Shown here piece by piece: positions 1 to 5,938 of a DNA stretch of 39,277 nt. The DNA is from Oscillospiraceae bacterium. Its GTDB lineage: Bacteria > Bacillota > Clostridia > Oscillospirales > CAG-272. Numbering within the stretch: position 1 is the stretch's first letter; every line of letters starts with the position of its first letter. The stretch is taken from assembly GCA_015065285.1 (NCBI GenBank), contig SVQP01000017.1, positions 1 through 39,277 on the forward strand, written 5' to 3'. The translations under genes and the position numbers were made by a program. The notes under the pieces are model-generated. The model was not told the origin of the DNA. It ran no database searches and worked only from the letters and a program-made list of their open reading frames with translations.

Positions 1-365
1 CCAAGCATATATTCACTAAGTATCTTTGAAGGCTTTGTGCTTTTGATTTTCAAAACAATTTTGTTTATAAAGGCGTGTAGATCTCGGGACGGAATATACC
101 ACCAACAGATAGTATCCTCTCCAACCCAGTTGTTGAAAGAAGTAAAAACATTATGACAATTTCGTGCATATAGGAAGTCATCAGGCTTTCCGCCTGCATA
201 TGCAACGTGTTTCCAATCGTGGAATGACGCATCCATCGGGCGTATGTAAGATGAGAACTCATCTACAATATTCCACTCGTTGTCCACACGAACAGCGGAC
301 AACTGCGTGGGACTTTGCTTATTCTCTTTGTTTTGAACCCACTCGACGTCCGCAATGATGTACAT
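1..365 (-). CDS. DEDDh 3'-5' exonuclease, KapD/DnaQ-like (partial, runs off the left edge)
   Basis: An open frame from an ATG at 365 runs off the left edge (121 codons visible). An AGGAG site lies 6-7 bases upstream. The protein opens with MYIIADVEWVQNKEN, a beta strand carrying the D-x-E pair (Asp6, Glu8) that forms the ExoI metal site of RNase H-fold DEDD exonucleases. A stretch VRVDNEWNIVDEFSSYIRP follows, as in clostridial KapD-like proteins. These families remove nucleotides from 3' ends using two metal ions; the substrate here is unknown. It is the last visible gene of the minus-strand accessory operon, 13 bases after the previous stop. The later ExoII/ExoIII motifs are beyond the edge, so activity cannot be judged. 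Confidence 0.7.
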   Translation of the reverse strand, partial: MYIIADVEWVQNKENKQSPTQLSAVRVDNEWNIVDEFSSYIRPMDASFHDWKHVAYAGGKPDDFLYARNCHNVFTSFNNWVGEDTICWWYIPSRDLHAFINKIVLKIKSTKPSKILSEYML

Positions 366-378
366 AATCTACTCCTTG

Positions 379-684
379 TCAAACATATTTATTGCAAAAA
401 CAATCGTAAAATTCAGCTTCTTCGGTTTCGGTAGTTGCGGTACACATAAACTTTCCAAGCTCGTTCTTCATAGCTTCATATGTGTCTTTGGCATCATCGG
501 AACCACGGAAAACAGTATGAACCATTGAGCCATATACACTGCAAGTAATCGCATAATACCTTGGGCACTTTTCCATCGTTATGCGGCATCCACCATCAAA
601 TTCTTCGTCATAAAGAATCGTTCCGTTTTCGGAGCCTTCACCACCGATGGATGAGCCGTCTTTATAGGGCAGCCACTTTTTCAT
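379..684 (-). CDS. hypothetical protein, 101 aa
   Basis: I do not recognise this protein. It is soluble, with no signal peptide or membrane segment, opens with MKKWLPYKDGSSIGGEGSEN, and has an acidic, Cys-containing C-terminus (EAEFYDCFCNKYV). An AGGAGG lies about 12 bases before the ATG, slightly long but plausible. It sits between the zinc-ribbon membrane protein and the exonuclease in the same-strand accessory operon, with short gaps on both sides, so co-transcription is likely. The phrase GCRITMEKCPRYYAITCSVYG suggests a small alpha/beta fold, but no function can be assigned. Base composition is AT-rich like its neighbours and unlike the genes right of 3250. Confidence 0.6.
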   Translation of the reverse strand: MKKWLPYKDGSSIGGEGSENGTILYDEEFDGGCRITMEKCPRYYAITCSVYGSMVHTVFRGSDDAKDTYEAMKNELGKFMCTATTETEEAEFYDCFCNKYV

Positions 685-714
685 TATTGGTTGTGGCCTC
701 CTTTCTCTGCGTTT

Positions 715-1134
715 TTATAGATCATCAAATAGCGAATCAATCAGCATTAACGTTCCAAGCTCTTCCCAAAAGTCATCGTGTTCCTCGTCCTTGGGCGGAG
801 GTGTTTTGCTTTTTATAATTTCTGCATACTTACGCTTAAATTCTCTCACACGGGCGCAGTGCGGACAGGTCAAATGCTGTTTCTTTGCAAACGTGTGTTT
901 ACATTTTCTACAGGTTTTCGTGCCTTCTCGGAATAAATCCAATATCGGTTTCTTACCGCTAATGGATTGCTTTATAGATACAGCTACCAATGCGTACAGC
1001 ACCGTCACCGCAACGCCTATCAATCCAACGGGCGGAAACACGAAAAGAAATATCAGCGTCAGGACACCAAAGAAAATATCGATGCCAAGGAAGAATCGAT
1101 ACAGTCCTGTACGAAATCTTACCTGTTTATCCAT
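715..1134 (-). CDS. small membrane protein with a C-terminal zinc ribbon, 139 aa
   Basis: The N-terminal part holds two adjacent hydrophobic segments (about residues 11-32 and 34-52, FFLGIDIFFGVLTLIFLFVF and PVGLIGVAVTVLYALVAVSI), giving a hairpin membrane anchor. A cytoplasmic zinc ribbon follows, with CRKCKHTF about 13 residues before CPHC, and then a Lys-rich and acidic tail. Its ATG overlaps the TGA of the upstream WYL regulator by one base (TGATG), with GAGGAG just before it, so the two are translationally coupled. Zinc-ribbon membrane proteins of this kind are common in accessory islands and their roles are mostly unknown. The role here is not known. Confidence 0.65.
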   Translation of the reverse strand: MDKQVRFRTGLYRFFLGIDIFFGVLTLIFLFVFPPVGLIGVAVTVLYALVAVSIKQSISGKKPILDLFREGTKTCRKCKHTFAKKQHLTCPHCARVREFKRKYAEIIKSKTPPPKDEEHDDFWEELGTLMLIDSLFDDL

Positions 1135-2129
1135 CAGTTCTCCTCGTATTGATTTGTAATAGTTTCGTTGTACTCTTTCAACTGCTCAACAATATTGTCG
1201 GGACCGAGCAACTTAACCTTCTCTCCAAACGAGCAACACCAACCGAAGAACAACGCACTAACCTGGACATCAACCGTAAAGCGCACACTCTCTTCTCCGT
1301 TGGATATAATTCGGGTTTTCTCTCCAAAGAGGTCAAAAATCGCGTCTATCAGTGAATGATGAGCTTCTATAGTCACCGCGGTCGTTTCACCAGAAAACAT
1401 ACCGAACAAAGACTTCTTGTAGTTGGCAATGTCAAACTGCATCTCCTCCGGCGGCATATCAGCAAGCTCTTCGATGATCTCAACCTTATCCATTCGGTCG
1501 ATGCGGTAGTTTGTCATCTTGTTATAGCGCTTATCATAGATGACGAGATAATAGTGCCCATCGTCAAAAACGGTTGCGTAAGGACTTACAACGTAATGGT
1601 GACCGTTCTTTCGATATACACGGTTATGGTTGTTATCGTAATCGAAGTACAGGAAAATGATCTTCTGTCGATTATTGATGGCGGTTACAATTTCATTGAC
1701 GTTGTAGTAGATACTCTCATTGGAGCTTTTGGCAGTATTGAACTGGACGATGTTCTTTTTCAGAACCAGTCCCTTCTGGCTTCCTGCAAGCTGTGCAATC
1801 TTGTCTACAAGCTCCGCTGTCTTTTTATCGGTAATAAAGCTTGCAGCCTGGACCGCATCCAACAAGATGTGGACTTCAGGGTTGGAGAAGCTTCTGTCCA
1901 TCACGTAATACTGGTTACTGCGACCTCTGCGGGACATAATCTCGTATCCGCACTCGTTCAGAAGTTTGATATCTTCATAAATCGTTGTTCTGTGCGCTTC
2001 AATGCCGCATTCCAATAATTTAGCACGAAGCTCCTCTGTACCCATGGGATGGTCTTCATCAGTCTCTCTTTGCAGAATCTCCCAAATCTTCAAAGGTCGA
2101 ATTCGGTTATATTTCTCATTAGTCTTCAC
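1134..2129 (-). CDS. HTH/WYL-domain transcriptional regulator, 331 aa
   Basis: The N-terminus (residues about 10-75) is a DeoR-type winged helix: RPLKIWEILQRETDE, then TTIYEDIKLLNECGYEI. The C-terminal half (about 145-320) is a WYL domain, with VSPYATVFDDGHYYLVIYD and the following NYRIDRMDKVEIIEEL. WYL proteins are ligand- or nucleic-acid-responsive regulators often tied to phage defence, DNA damage and mobile elements. Translation starts at a GTG 8 bases after AAGGAG. It is third in the operon read from the promoter at 3034-3062, whose upstream repeats are the obvious candidate operator, so autoregulation is likely but not shown. The next gene starts inside its stop codon. Confidence 0.9.
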   Translation of the reverse strand: MKTNEKYNRIRPLKIWEILQRETDEDHPMGTEELRAKLLECGIEAHRTTIYEDIKLLNECGYEIMSRRGRSNQYYVMDRSFSNPEVHILLDAVQAASFITDKKTAELVDKIAQLAGSQKGLVLKKNIVQFNTAKSSNESIYYNVNEIVTAINNRQKIIFLYFDYDNNHNRVYRKNGHHYVVSPYATVFDDGHYYLVIYDKRYNKMTNYRIDRMDKVEIIEELADMPPEEMQFDIANYKKSLFGMFSGETTAVTIEAHHSLIDAIFDLFGEKTRIISNGEESVRFTVDVQVSALFFGWCCSFGEKVKLLGPDNIVEQLKEYNETITNQYEEN

Positions 2130-2147
2130 GGCTAAATCTCCTTATCC

Positions 2148-2465
2148 TTACTTCTTGGTTTTGTGTCTGAATCCACCGAAGAGACCGGGAGTGCTGGACC
2201 CCGTTCTTCTGTTGTTGGAATCGTAATGGTTCAGGTTGCCAAACATTCCGGGACTGGTATGTCCGCTTTTGCGACCACTTTCATCATAGTGATTGTAGCT
2301 ACCGAAGAAGCCGGGTGAACTATGTCCTGTTTTTCTACCATTTGCATCGTAGTGATTATATCCACCGAACAAGCCGGGACGGCTCTGTCCTACCTTTCGA
2401 CCATTTTCGTCATAATGATTGATGTTACCAAACAATCCTTCTCTGCTATAACCCTTATTTTTCAT
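2148..2465 (-). CDS. NHYD tandem-repeat small protein, 105 aa
   Basis: Almost the whole protein is four and a half copies of a 21-residue unit of the form GxFGGYNHYDANGRKTGHSS. The invariant positions are FG, NHYD, GR/NRR, the second G and SxPG. Small proteins with this repeat occur in Firmicutes and I know of no established function. A longer start at 2489 exists, but the ATG at 2465 has GGAGGG 5 bases upstream and starts directly at the repeat region, so I chose it. It overlaps the end of the upstream zinc-ribbon gene by 11 bases, which implies coupling. It has no signal peptide. The His/Asp-rich repeats could bind metal or stack into a solenoid; this is speculation. Confidence 0.65.
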   Translation of the reverse strand: MKNKGYSREGLFGNINHYDENGRKVGQSRPGLFGGYNHYDANGRKTGHSSPGFFGSYNHYDESGRKSGHTSPGMFGNLNHYDSNNRRTGSSTPGLFGGFRHKTKK

Positions 2466-2991
2466 TGTTACCCTCCACTTCTTCATCACATAACAAATAC
2501 GAAGATTTTATACAGCCGTCCGAATAGCAACGAACGTCTATAAGATCGAACTTTTTGTTGTAGTGCAACTCTCCACCGCATCGCGGACATTTGACATATA
2601 CATCAGGAGCTTCAATTTTGGCCTTAATTGCCGTTTCCTCTGCTTCGGTTAGCTCATAGTCCTTGGGAAGTATCAGCTCCTCTAAGATGACCTCTTTCGC
2701 TTTGATAACGATGCCCGCCTCGTCAAAGGTTAACTCCATACCATCTTCACACCGCTTTATATCTACTTCATACAGCCATAATGATTTCAAGTCCATGCTC
2801 ATCTCAAGGCTAACAATTTTTCGGCAAACGAACGTAAAACGATGTCCATATTGCCAAATGCCAAACCAAGCATCACCGTTCTTGATGGCCATATCCATGA
2901 GCTCGGCATCGTGGAAATCATCTTCAAGCTCAATAACTCTCTTGATTTCCACTAGCGTTTTATATTCTTTTGTAATAGGTGCCTTTACCAT
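2455..2991 (-). CDS. hypothetical protein with C-terminal zinc ribbon, 178 aa
   Basis: First gene of the accessory operon. The N-terminal ~125 residues (MVKAPITKEYKTLVEIKRVI onward) form an unrecognised soluble domain. The C-terminus carries a zinc-ribbon-like set of cysteines: CPRCGGEL, then RCYSDGC, then a last Cys near the end. A longer frame begins at a TTG at 3009, but the ATG at 2991 has GGAGG at ideal spacing (2999-3003) and is preferred. It is transcribed from the promoter at 3034-3062. The DDFHDAELMD segment recalls immunity- or toxin-associated small proteins, but that resemblance is too weak to name a family. Confidence 0.65.
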   Translation of the reverse strand: MVKAPITKEYKTLVEIKRVIELEDDFHDAELMDMAIKNGDAWFGIWQYGHRFTFVCRKIVSLEMSMDLKSLWLYEVDIKRCEDGMELTFDEAGIVIKAKEVILEELILPKDYELTEAEETAIKAKIEAPDVYVKCPRCGGELHYNKKFDLIDVRCYSDGCIKSSYLLCDEEVEGNNEK

Positions 2992-3033
2992 GTAACTGCC
3001 TCCGAACAAAATAATTCTGCATTCTGTGCTTAT

Positions 3034-3062
3034 ATTATATCACACATTACGCTATTTGTAAA
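3034..3062 (-). promoter_or_regulatory. sigma-A promoter of the accessory operon
   Basis: Read on the minus strand: TTTACA (3057-3062), a 17-base spacer, then TATAAT (3034-3039), with TG two bases upstream of the -10. It lies about 40 bases before the first gene and is the only good promoter for the six minus-strand genes to the left. Confidence 0.8.
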
Positions 3063-3115
3063 TGCCGAGTTGTCGCATTTTGGCATCACCATTCAAAAAG
3101 TTGTCGGTTTTTGCC
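3063..3115. promoter_or_regulatory. candidate operator: repeated GTTGTCG elements
   Basis: Just upstream of the -35 are two imperfect direct repeats, at 3068-3084 (AGTTGTCGCATTTTGGC) and 3099-3115 (AGTTGTCGGTTTTTGCC). They are 31 bases apart, close to three helical turns. The first lies inside a TGCC...GGCA inverted arrangement (3063-3085); the second contains GTCGG/CCGAC arms. Their spacing and position fit binding by a dimeric regulator on one DNA face. The operon's WYL protein is the natural candidate. Confidence 0.5.
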
Positions 3116-3149
3116 GACTTTTAGAGGCAGATATCAACTAAACAGCTAG

Positions 3150-3192
3150 TAACCCCCTTTTCACTCTTCTGTTGGAGTCGGAAAGGGGGTTA
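3150..3192. repeat. inverted repeat at the element boundary
   Basis: Perfect arms TAACCCCCTTT (3150-3160) and AAAGGGGGTTA (3182-3192) enclose a loop with an inner ACTC/GAGT pairing. There is no convincing T-tract on either side. A separate 14-base perfect palindrome CCCTATATATAGGG follows at 3202-3215. Both lie between the accessory operon promoter and the sigK-like fragment. They could be a terminator, recombinase binding sites or simple boundary structure. Confidence 0.6.
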
Positions 3193-3259
3193 ATGATTTT
3201 ACCCTATATATAGGGGGCACACCTGTTGCTATTATTGCAGCGGGGGTTGCGCCTTTTGC

Positions 3260-3388
3260 TACGGTCTTGCCGGAAAAGCACCCATGACGCAACGGGAGAT
3301 TGCGCTGCAGCTGGGAATTTCAAGGTCGTACGTATCCAGAATTGAAAAAAGCGCGCTTGAAAAGCTTCGACGCGCGTTTGGAGAATAA
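3260..3388 (+). pseudogene. sigK: 3' fragment of a sporulation sigma-K-like factor (sigma region 4.2)
   Basis: The plus strand from 3260 encodes YGLAGKAPMTQREIA, then LQLGISRSYVSRIEKSALEK, then LRRAFGE and TAA. This is the sigma-70 region 4.2 helix-turn-helix. The LGISRSYVSRIEK form is the one I know from SigK; SigE has ISQSYISRLEK and SigF/G have ISQxQVSRLEK. In intact genes YGLxGK follows a ...VMR segment; here the frame upstream turns into an unrelated Cys-rich sequence, so homology breaks near 3255-3260. The rest of the gene is absent from the window. The fragment keeps a good stop codon and terminator and has no internal damage, which fits an interruption more than an old decaying copy. 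Confidence 0.75.
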
Positions 3389-3389
3389 A

Positions 3390-3432
3390 ACAGCGGACCG
3401 TCTGATGCGACGGTCCTTCTGTTTATTTTTTT
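3390..3432. terminator. bidirectional terminator between the sigK fragment and spoVAE
   Basis: Stem GGACCGTC (3395-3402)/GACGGTCC (3409-3416), extended outward by AACAG/CTGTT, followed on the plus strand by TTTATTTTTTT. On the minus strand it is followed by GCTGTTTTATT. It serves the two convergent genes. Confidence 0.8.
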
Positions 3433-3791
3433 GGCTTGGACGAAAAGCACAGCGTTGCCACGTAGCCAAACACCAAGGCGGCTGCCGTGCCACCCGCAGC
3501 GGCTTTGAGTCCACCCGTCAAAGCACCCAGCAGCCCCTGCTCGTCCACCGCCTCGCGCACGCCCTTGGAGATCAGATAGCCAAAGCCGGTCAGCGGTGTG
3601 GTTGCGCCCGCACCCGCAAAATCCACCAAGGGCTTATATACACCGATCGCCCCCAGCACCACGCCTGCAACCACGTACAAAACCAGAATTCTGGCAGGCG
3701 TTAGCTTGGTCAGATCGATCAGCAGCTGTGCCACCACGCAAAATGCGCCGCCGATCAAAAAAGCCCACACAAAGTTCCATATCCACGACAT
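3423..3791 (-). CDS. spoVAE: stage V sporulation protein AE (SpoVAE)
   Basis: A 122-residue polytopic membrane protein opening MSWIWNFVWAFLIGGAFCVV and continuing LLIDLTKLTPARILVLYVVA, the hallmark of SpoVAE. Later it has a Gly/Ala-rich GFGYLISKGVREAVDEQG segment and a last hydrophobic helix. SpoVA proteins build the forespore inner-membrane channel that takes up dipicolinic acid and releases it at germination. A longer frame starts at 3860, but the ATG at 3791 has GGGAGGGG 6 bases upstream and matches the family start. It lies one base after the spoVAD stop (TGATATG), so the two are coupled. Confidence 0.93.
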   Translation of the reverse strand: MSWIWNFVWAFLIGGAFCVVAQLLIDLTKLTPARILVLYVVAGVVLGAIGVYKPLVDFAGAGATTPLTGFGYLISKGVREAVDEQGLLGALTGGLKAAAGGTAAALVFGYVATLCFSSKPKK

Positions 3792-3792
3792 A

Positions 3793-4800
3793 TCAATCCC
3801 CTCCCTTGAGTCTGACCAGATGCCCGATGGCAGGAATACACTGCCCTTGCTTGAGCGCATCCGGGCTCATCATAGCGCCCGTACCGATCAGCAGCATATC
3901 CCGTATCTCACCCGAGCGCAGCTTTGGCAGAAAATACGCGCTCATCACCACACCCGAGCAGCCGCAGCCTGAGCCTCCCGCATGCGTATCCTGCGTGTGA
4001 CGTGAAAAGATCATGCTGCCGCAATCGGTGTGCCTGGGGGCTACCTCAATGCCGTCGGCATATAAAAGGTCGTGGAAAATGGCACTGCCCTCCCACCCAA
4101 GGTCTCCCGTCACAATGGCATCAAAATCAGAAGGAGTCGTACCGCTGGCGACAAAGTACCGCTCCAGCGTATCCACGGCAGCGGGCGCCATGGCAGCGCC
4201 CATATTGGCAGCATCCCGAATGCCCATTTCGATCGGGATCCCCGGCATTGCCTGGGTCACCCGTACGCTGTTATGCCCTGCATACCTCTCATGCCCCAAA
4301 ATAAAGGCTGATGCGCCGGTTACCGTCCACTGGGCAGTTGGTGTGCGCTGCGCTCCGTATTCCAGCGGTGTGCGATATTGGCGCTCTGCAGAGGAATTGT
4401 GCGAAGAGGTTACGGCTGCCGCATGGTGCAGATATCCCGAGCTGACAAGACATGCCCCCAGCATCAGCCCCAAGGCTGCCGTGGAGCAAGCCCCGTACAG
4501 CCCGAAATACGGCACGTGGTAATCCAAAAGCCCATAAGCCGAGCCCACACACTGGTTGAGCAGATCTCCCGCTAAAATAGCATCCAAGGCGTTCTGATCC
4601 CTGCCCCATTTTTCAAGCGCTATGCACAGCGCGCGCCGCTGCATTTCGCTCTCCGCCTTTTCCCACGTGCTCTGCCCGAAGCGATCATCCGAGTCGTGCA
4701 TATCAAACAAGTTACCAAGCGGTCCGTTCCGCTCCTTGCCGCCCACCACACTACCGGATGCCGCCACGTACGCATGCAATTCAAATACTCTATCATTCAT
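3793..4800 (-). CDS. spoVAD: stage V sporulation protein AD (SpoVAD)
   Basis: A 335-residue thiolase-fold protein. The LYGACSTAALGLMLGA segment puts a Cys (about 105) where thiolases have their nucleophile, and TSSHNSSAERQYRTPLEYGAQRTPTAQWTVTGASAFI is characteristic of SpoVAD in its parts. The C-terminus has GGSGCGCSG. SpoVAD is a soluble/peripheral DPA-binding subunit of the SpoVA channel. Length matches the family (~335-340). The ATG at 4800 has GGGGGC 6 bases upstream. spoVAC, the usual gene just before it, is not here; the upstream neighbour is a divergent nucleoside phosphorylase. Confidence 0.95.
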   Translation of the reverse strand: MNDRVFELHAYVAASGSVVGGKERNGPLGNLFDMHDSDDRFGQSTWEKAESEMQRRALCIALEKWGRDQNALDAILAGDLLNQCVGSAYGLLDYHVPYFGLYGACSTAALGLMLGACLVSSGYLHHAAAVTSSHNSSAERQYRTPLEYGAQRTPTAQWTVTGASAFILGHERYAGHNSVRVTQAMPGIPIEMGIRDAANMGAAMAPAAVDTLERYFVASGTTPSDFDAIVTGDLGWEGSAIFHDLLYADGIEVAPRHTDCGSMIFSRHTQDTHAGGSGCGCSGVVMSAYFLPKLRSGEIRDMLLIGTGAMMSPDALKQGQCIPAIGHLVRLKGGD

Positions 4801-4828
4801 AAAATTGCCCCCAAAATCAAACTGTTAC

Positions 4829-4857
4829 TATTATTTTCACTCCCTCTTGCAATATGC
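4829..4857 (-). promoter_or_regulatory. candidate forespore (sigma-G/F) promoter of spoVAD
   Basis: On the minus strand GCATA (4853-4857), 17 bases, then AATAATA (4829-4835), close to the sigma-G pattern GMATR / CATNMTA. spoVA operons are sigma-G-dependent in Bacillus, which supports the reading, but the match is short. Confidence 0.4.
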
Positions 4858-4875
4858 CCGAATTTGTGATACAAT
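4847..4875 (+). promoter_or_regulatory. sigma-A promoter of the nucleoside phosphorylase gene
   Basis: TTGCAA (4847-4852), 17-base spacer, TACAAT (4870-4875), with TG two bases before the -10. It overlaps the candidate spoVAD promoter on the other strand. Confidence 0.7.
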
Positions 4876-4920
4876 GGTAATGGTAATATTTGAACGATTC
4901 TTTATTTTTTGGAGGTTTTT

Positions 4921-5700
4921 ATGCTTTCGACCCATAAAGAGCAATATCATATCAAGGCAACCGAGGGCCAGACGGGCGGCTACTGCATTCTCCCCGGCGA
5001 CCCCGGCAGATGCGAAAAGATCGCACAGTATTTTGACAATCCCAGACATCTGGTCACAAACAGAGAATATAATATTTGGGTAGGTGAGCTTTGCGGCGTA
5101 CCCGTCAGTGTATGCTCAACAGGCATCGGCGGTCCTTCCGCAGCCATTGCCATGGAGGAGCTGGTGGCATGCGGCACGCACACCTTTATTCGCGTGGGCA
5201 CCTGCGGCGGTATCAATCTCAAGGTGCAGGCAGGCGACGTGGTCATCGCATCGGGTGCTGTGCGTCAGGACGGTACCTCGCGCGAATATGCGCCCATCGA
5301 GTTCCCTGCCGTTTCCGACCCCGACGTACTGATCGCGCTGATGCAGGCGGCAGATAAGTTGGAGCTGCGCTCCCATGCGGGCGTGGTGCAGGCTAAGGAT
5401 TCCTTCTACGGTCAGCATTCCATGCACAGAATGCCGGTTGCAGCCGATCTGGAGCAGAAATGGGAAGCGTGGAAGAGACTTGGCGTGCTGGCAAGCGAAA
5501 TGGAATCGGGCGCTTTGTTCACGGTTGCTGCTTCGCTTGGCGTCAAGGCAGGCGCTTGCTTCTCTGTTGTCTGGAATCAGGAAAGAGCGGCACTCGGCAT
5601 GGATAGTGAGGATGAATCTGCCGAGCAGCACGATACCGACAGAGCAATCCGCACCGCAATTGAAGCACTCAAGATCCTGATCCAAAAGGACGCGCAATAA
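4921..5700 (+). CDS. udp: uridine phosphorylase / nucleoside phosphorylase (PNP-UDP family)
   Basis: 259 residues. Motifs run in order: [16 protein letters not shown] (phosphate loop), [28 protein letters not shown], and near the C-terminus [15 protein letters not shown], the nucleobase/ribose-binding SxxExE-type motif of uridine phosphorylases. The enzyme cleaves uridine with phosphate to uracil and ribose-1-phosphate in the cytoplasm for pyrimidine salvage. The frame could start at 4909, but the ATG at 4921 has GGAGG at 4911-4915 and is the real start. It is monocistronic with its own promoter and is followed by a terminator. Purine substrates cannot be excluded from sequence alone. Confidence 0.9.
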   Translation: MLSTHKEQYHIKATEGQTGGYCILPGDPGRCEKIAQYFDNPRHLVTNREYNIWVGELCGVPVSVCSTGIGGPSAAIAMEELVACGTHTFIRVGTCGGINLKVQAGDVVIASGAVRQDGTSREYAPIEFPAVSDPDVLIALMQAADKLELRSHAGVVQAKDSFYGQHSMHRMPVAADLEQKWEAWKRLGVLASEMESGALFTVAASLGVKAGACFSVVWNQERAALGMDSEDESAEQHDTDRAIRTAIEALKILIQKDAQ

Positions 5701-5724
5701 GCACGGGCAAGCTGATTTATAAAA

Positions 5725-5901
5725 GTCGTTTTTGGTTCTTTTTTGCGGCAATTTTGCCAAAAAGAACGGATAGATCTTACGCAACGCAAAAGAATAAGGG
5801 AGTTACCTTGATAGGCAACTCCCTTTTTTATGGGCTTTGAAGCCCTTTTGTTTCTGTCCTTTGACATCGCCTGCGCAAAGAAAAGAACCAAAAGAAACGC
5901 C
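5725..5901. repeat. MITE-like element with imperfect terminal inverted repeats
   Basis: The left end (5725-5750) contains TTTGGTTCTTTTTTGCGG, and the right end (5872-5901) is its imperfect reverse complement (GCGCAAAGAAAAGAACCAAA). Between them are two hairpins, AAGGGAGTT/AACTCCCTT and GGGCTT/AAGCCC. It encodes nothing of note. It fills the gap between the convergent udp and rhamnosidase genes. Confidence 0.55.
5796..5830. terminator. rho-independent terminator (udp; probably also the convergent operon)
   Basis: Arms AAGGGAGTT (5796-5804) and AACTCCCTT (5817-5825), followed by TTTTTA on the plus strand. On the minus strand the tail is the weaker TATTCTTTT. A second small hairpin (GGGCTT/AAGCCC) follows directly. 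Confidence 0.8.
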
Positions 5902-5938
5902 AAGAAAACTTCTCAAAATTCAGGGCTTAAATGTCTCT

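Noticed and set aside
3150-3215. tRNA gene as the integration target at the element boundary
   Set aside because: No cloverleaf or TTCGANTC arm is present; the boundary matches the sigK reading frame instead.
3300-3704. 134-codon plus-strand frame crossing the sigK fragment and spoVAE
   Set aside because: It reads the sigma fragment in a wrong frame and continues antisense to spoVAE.
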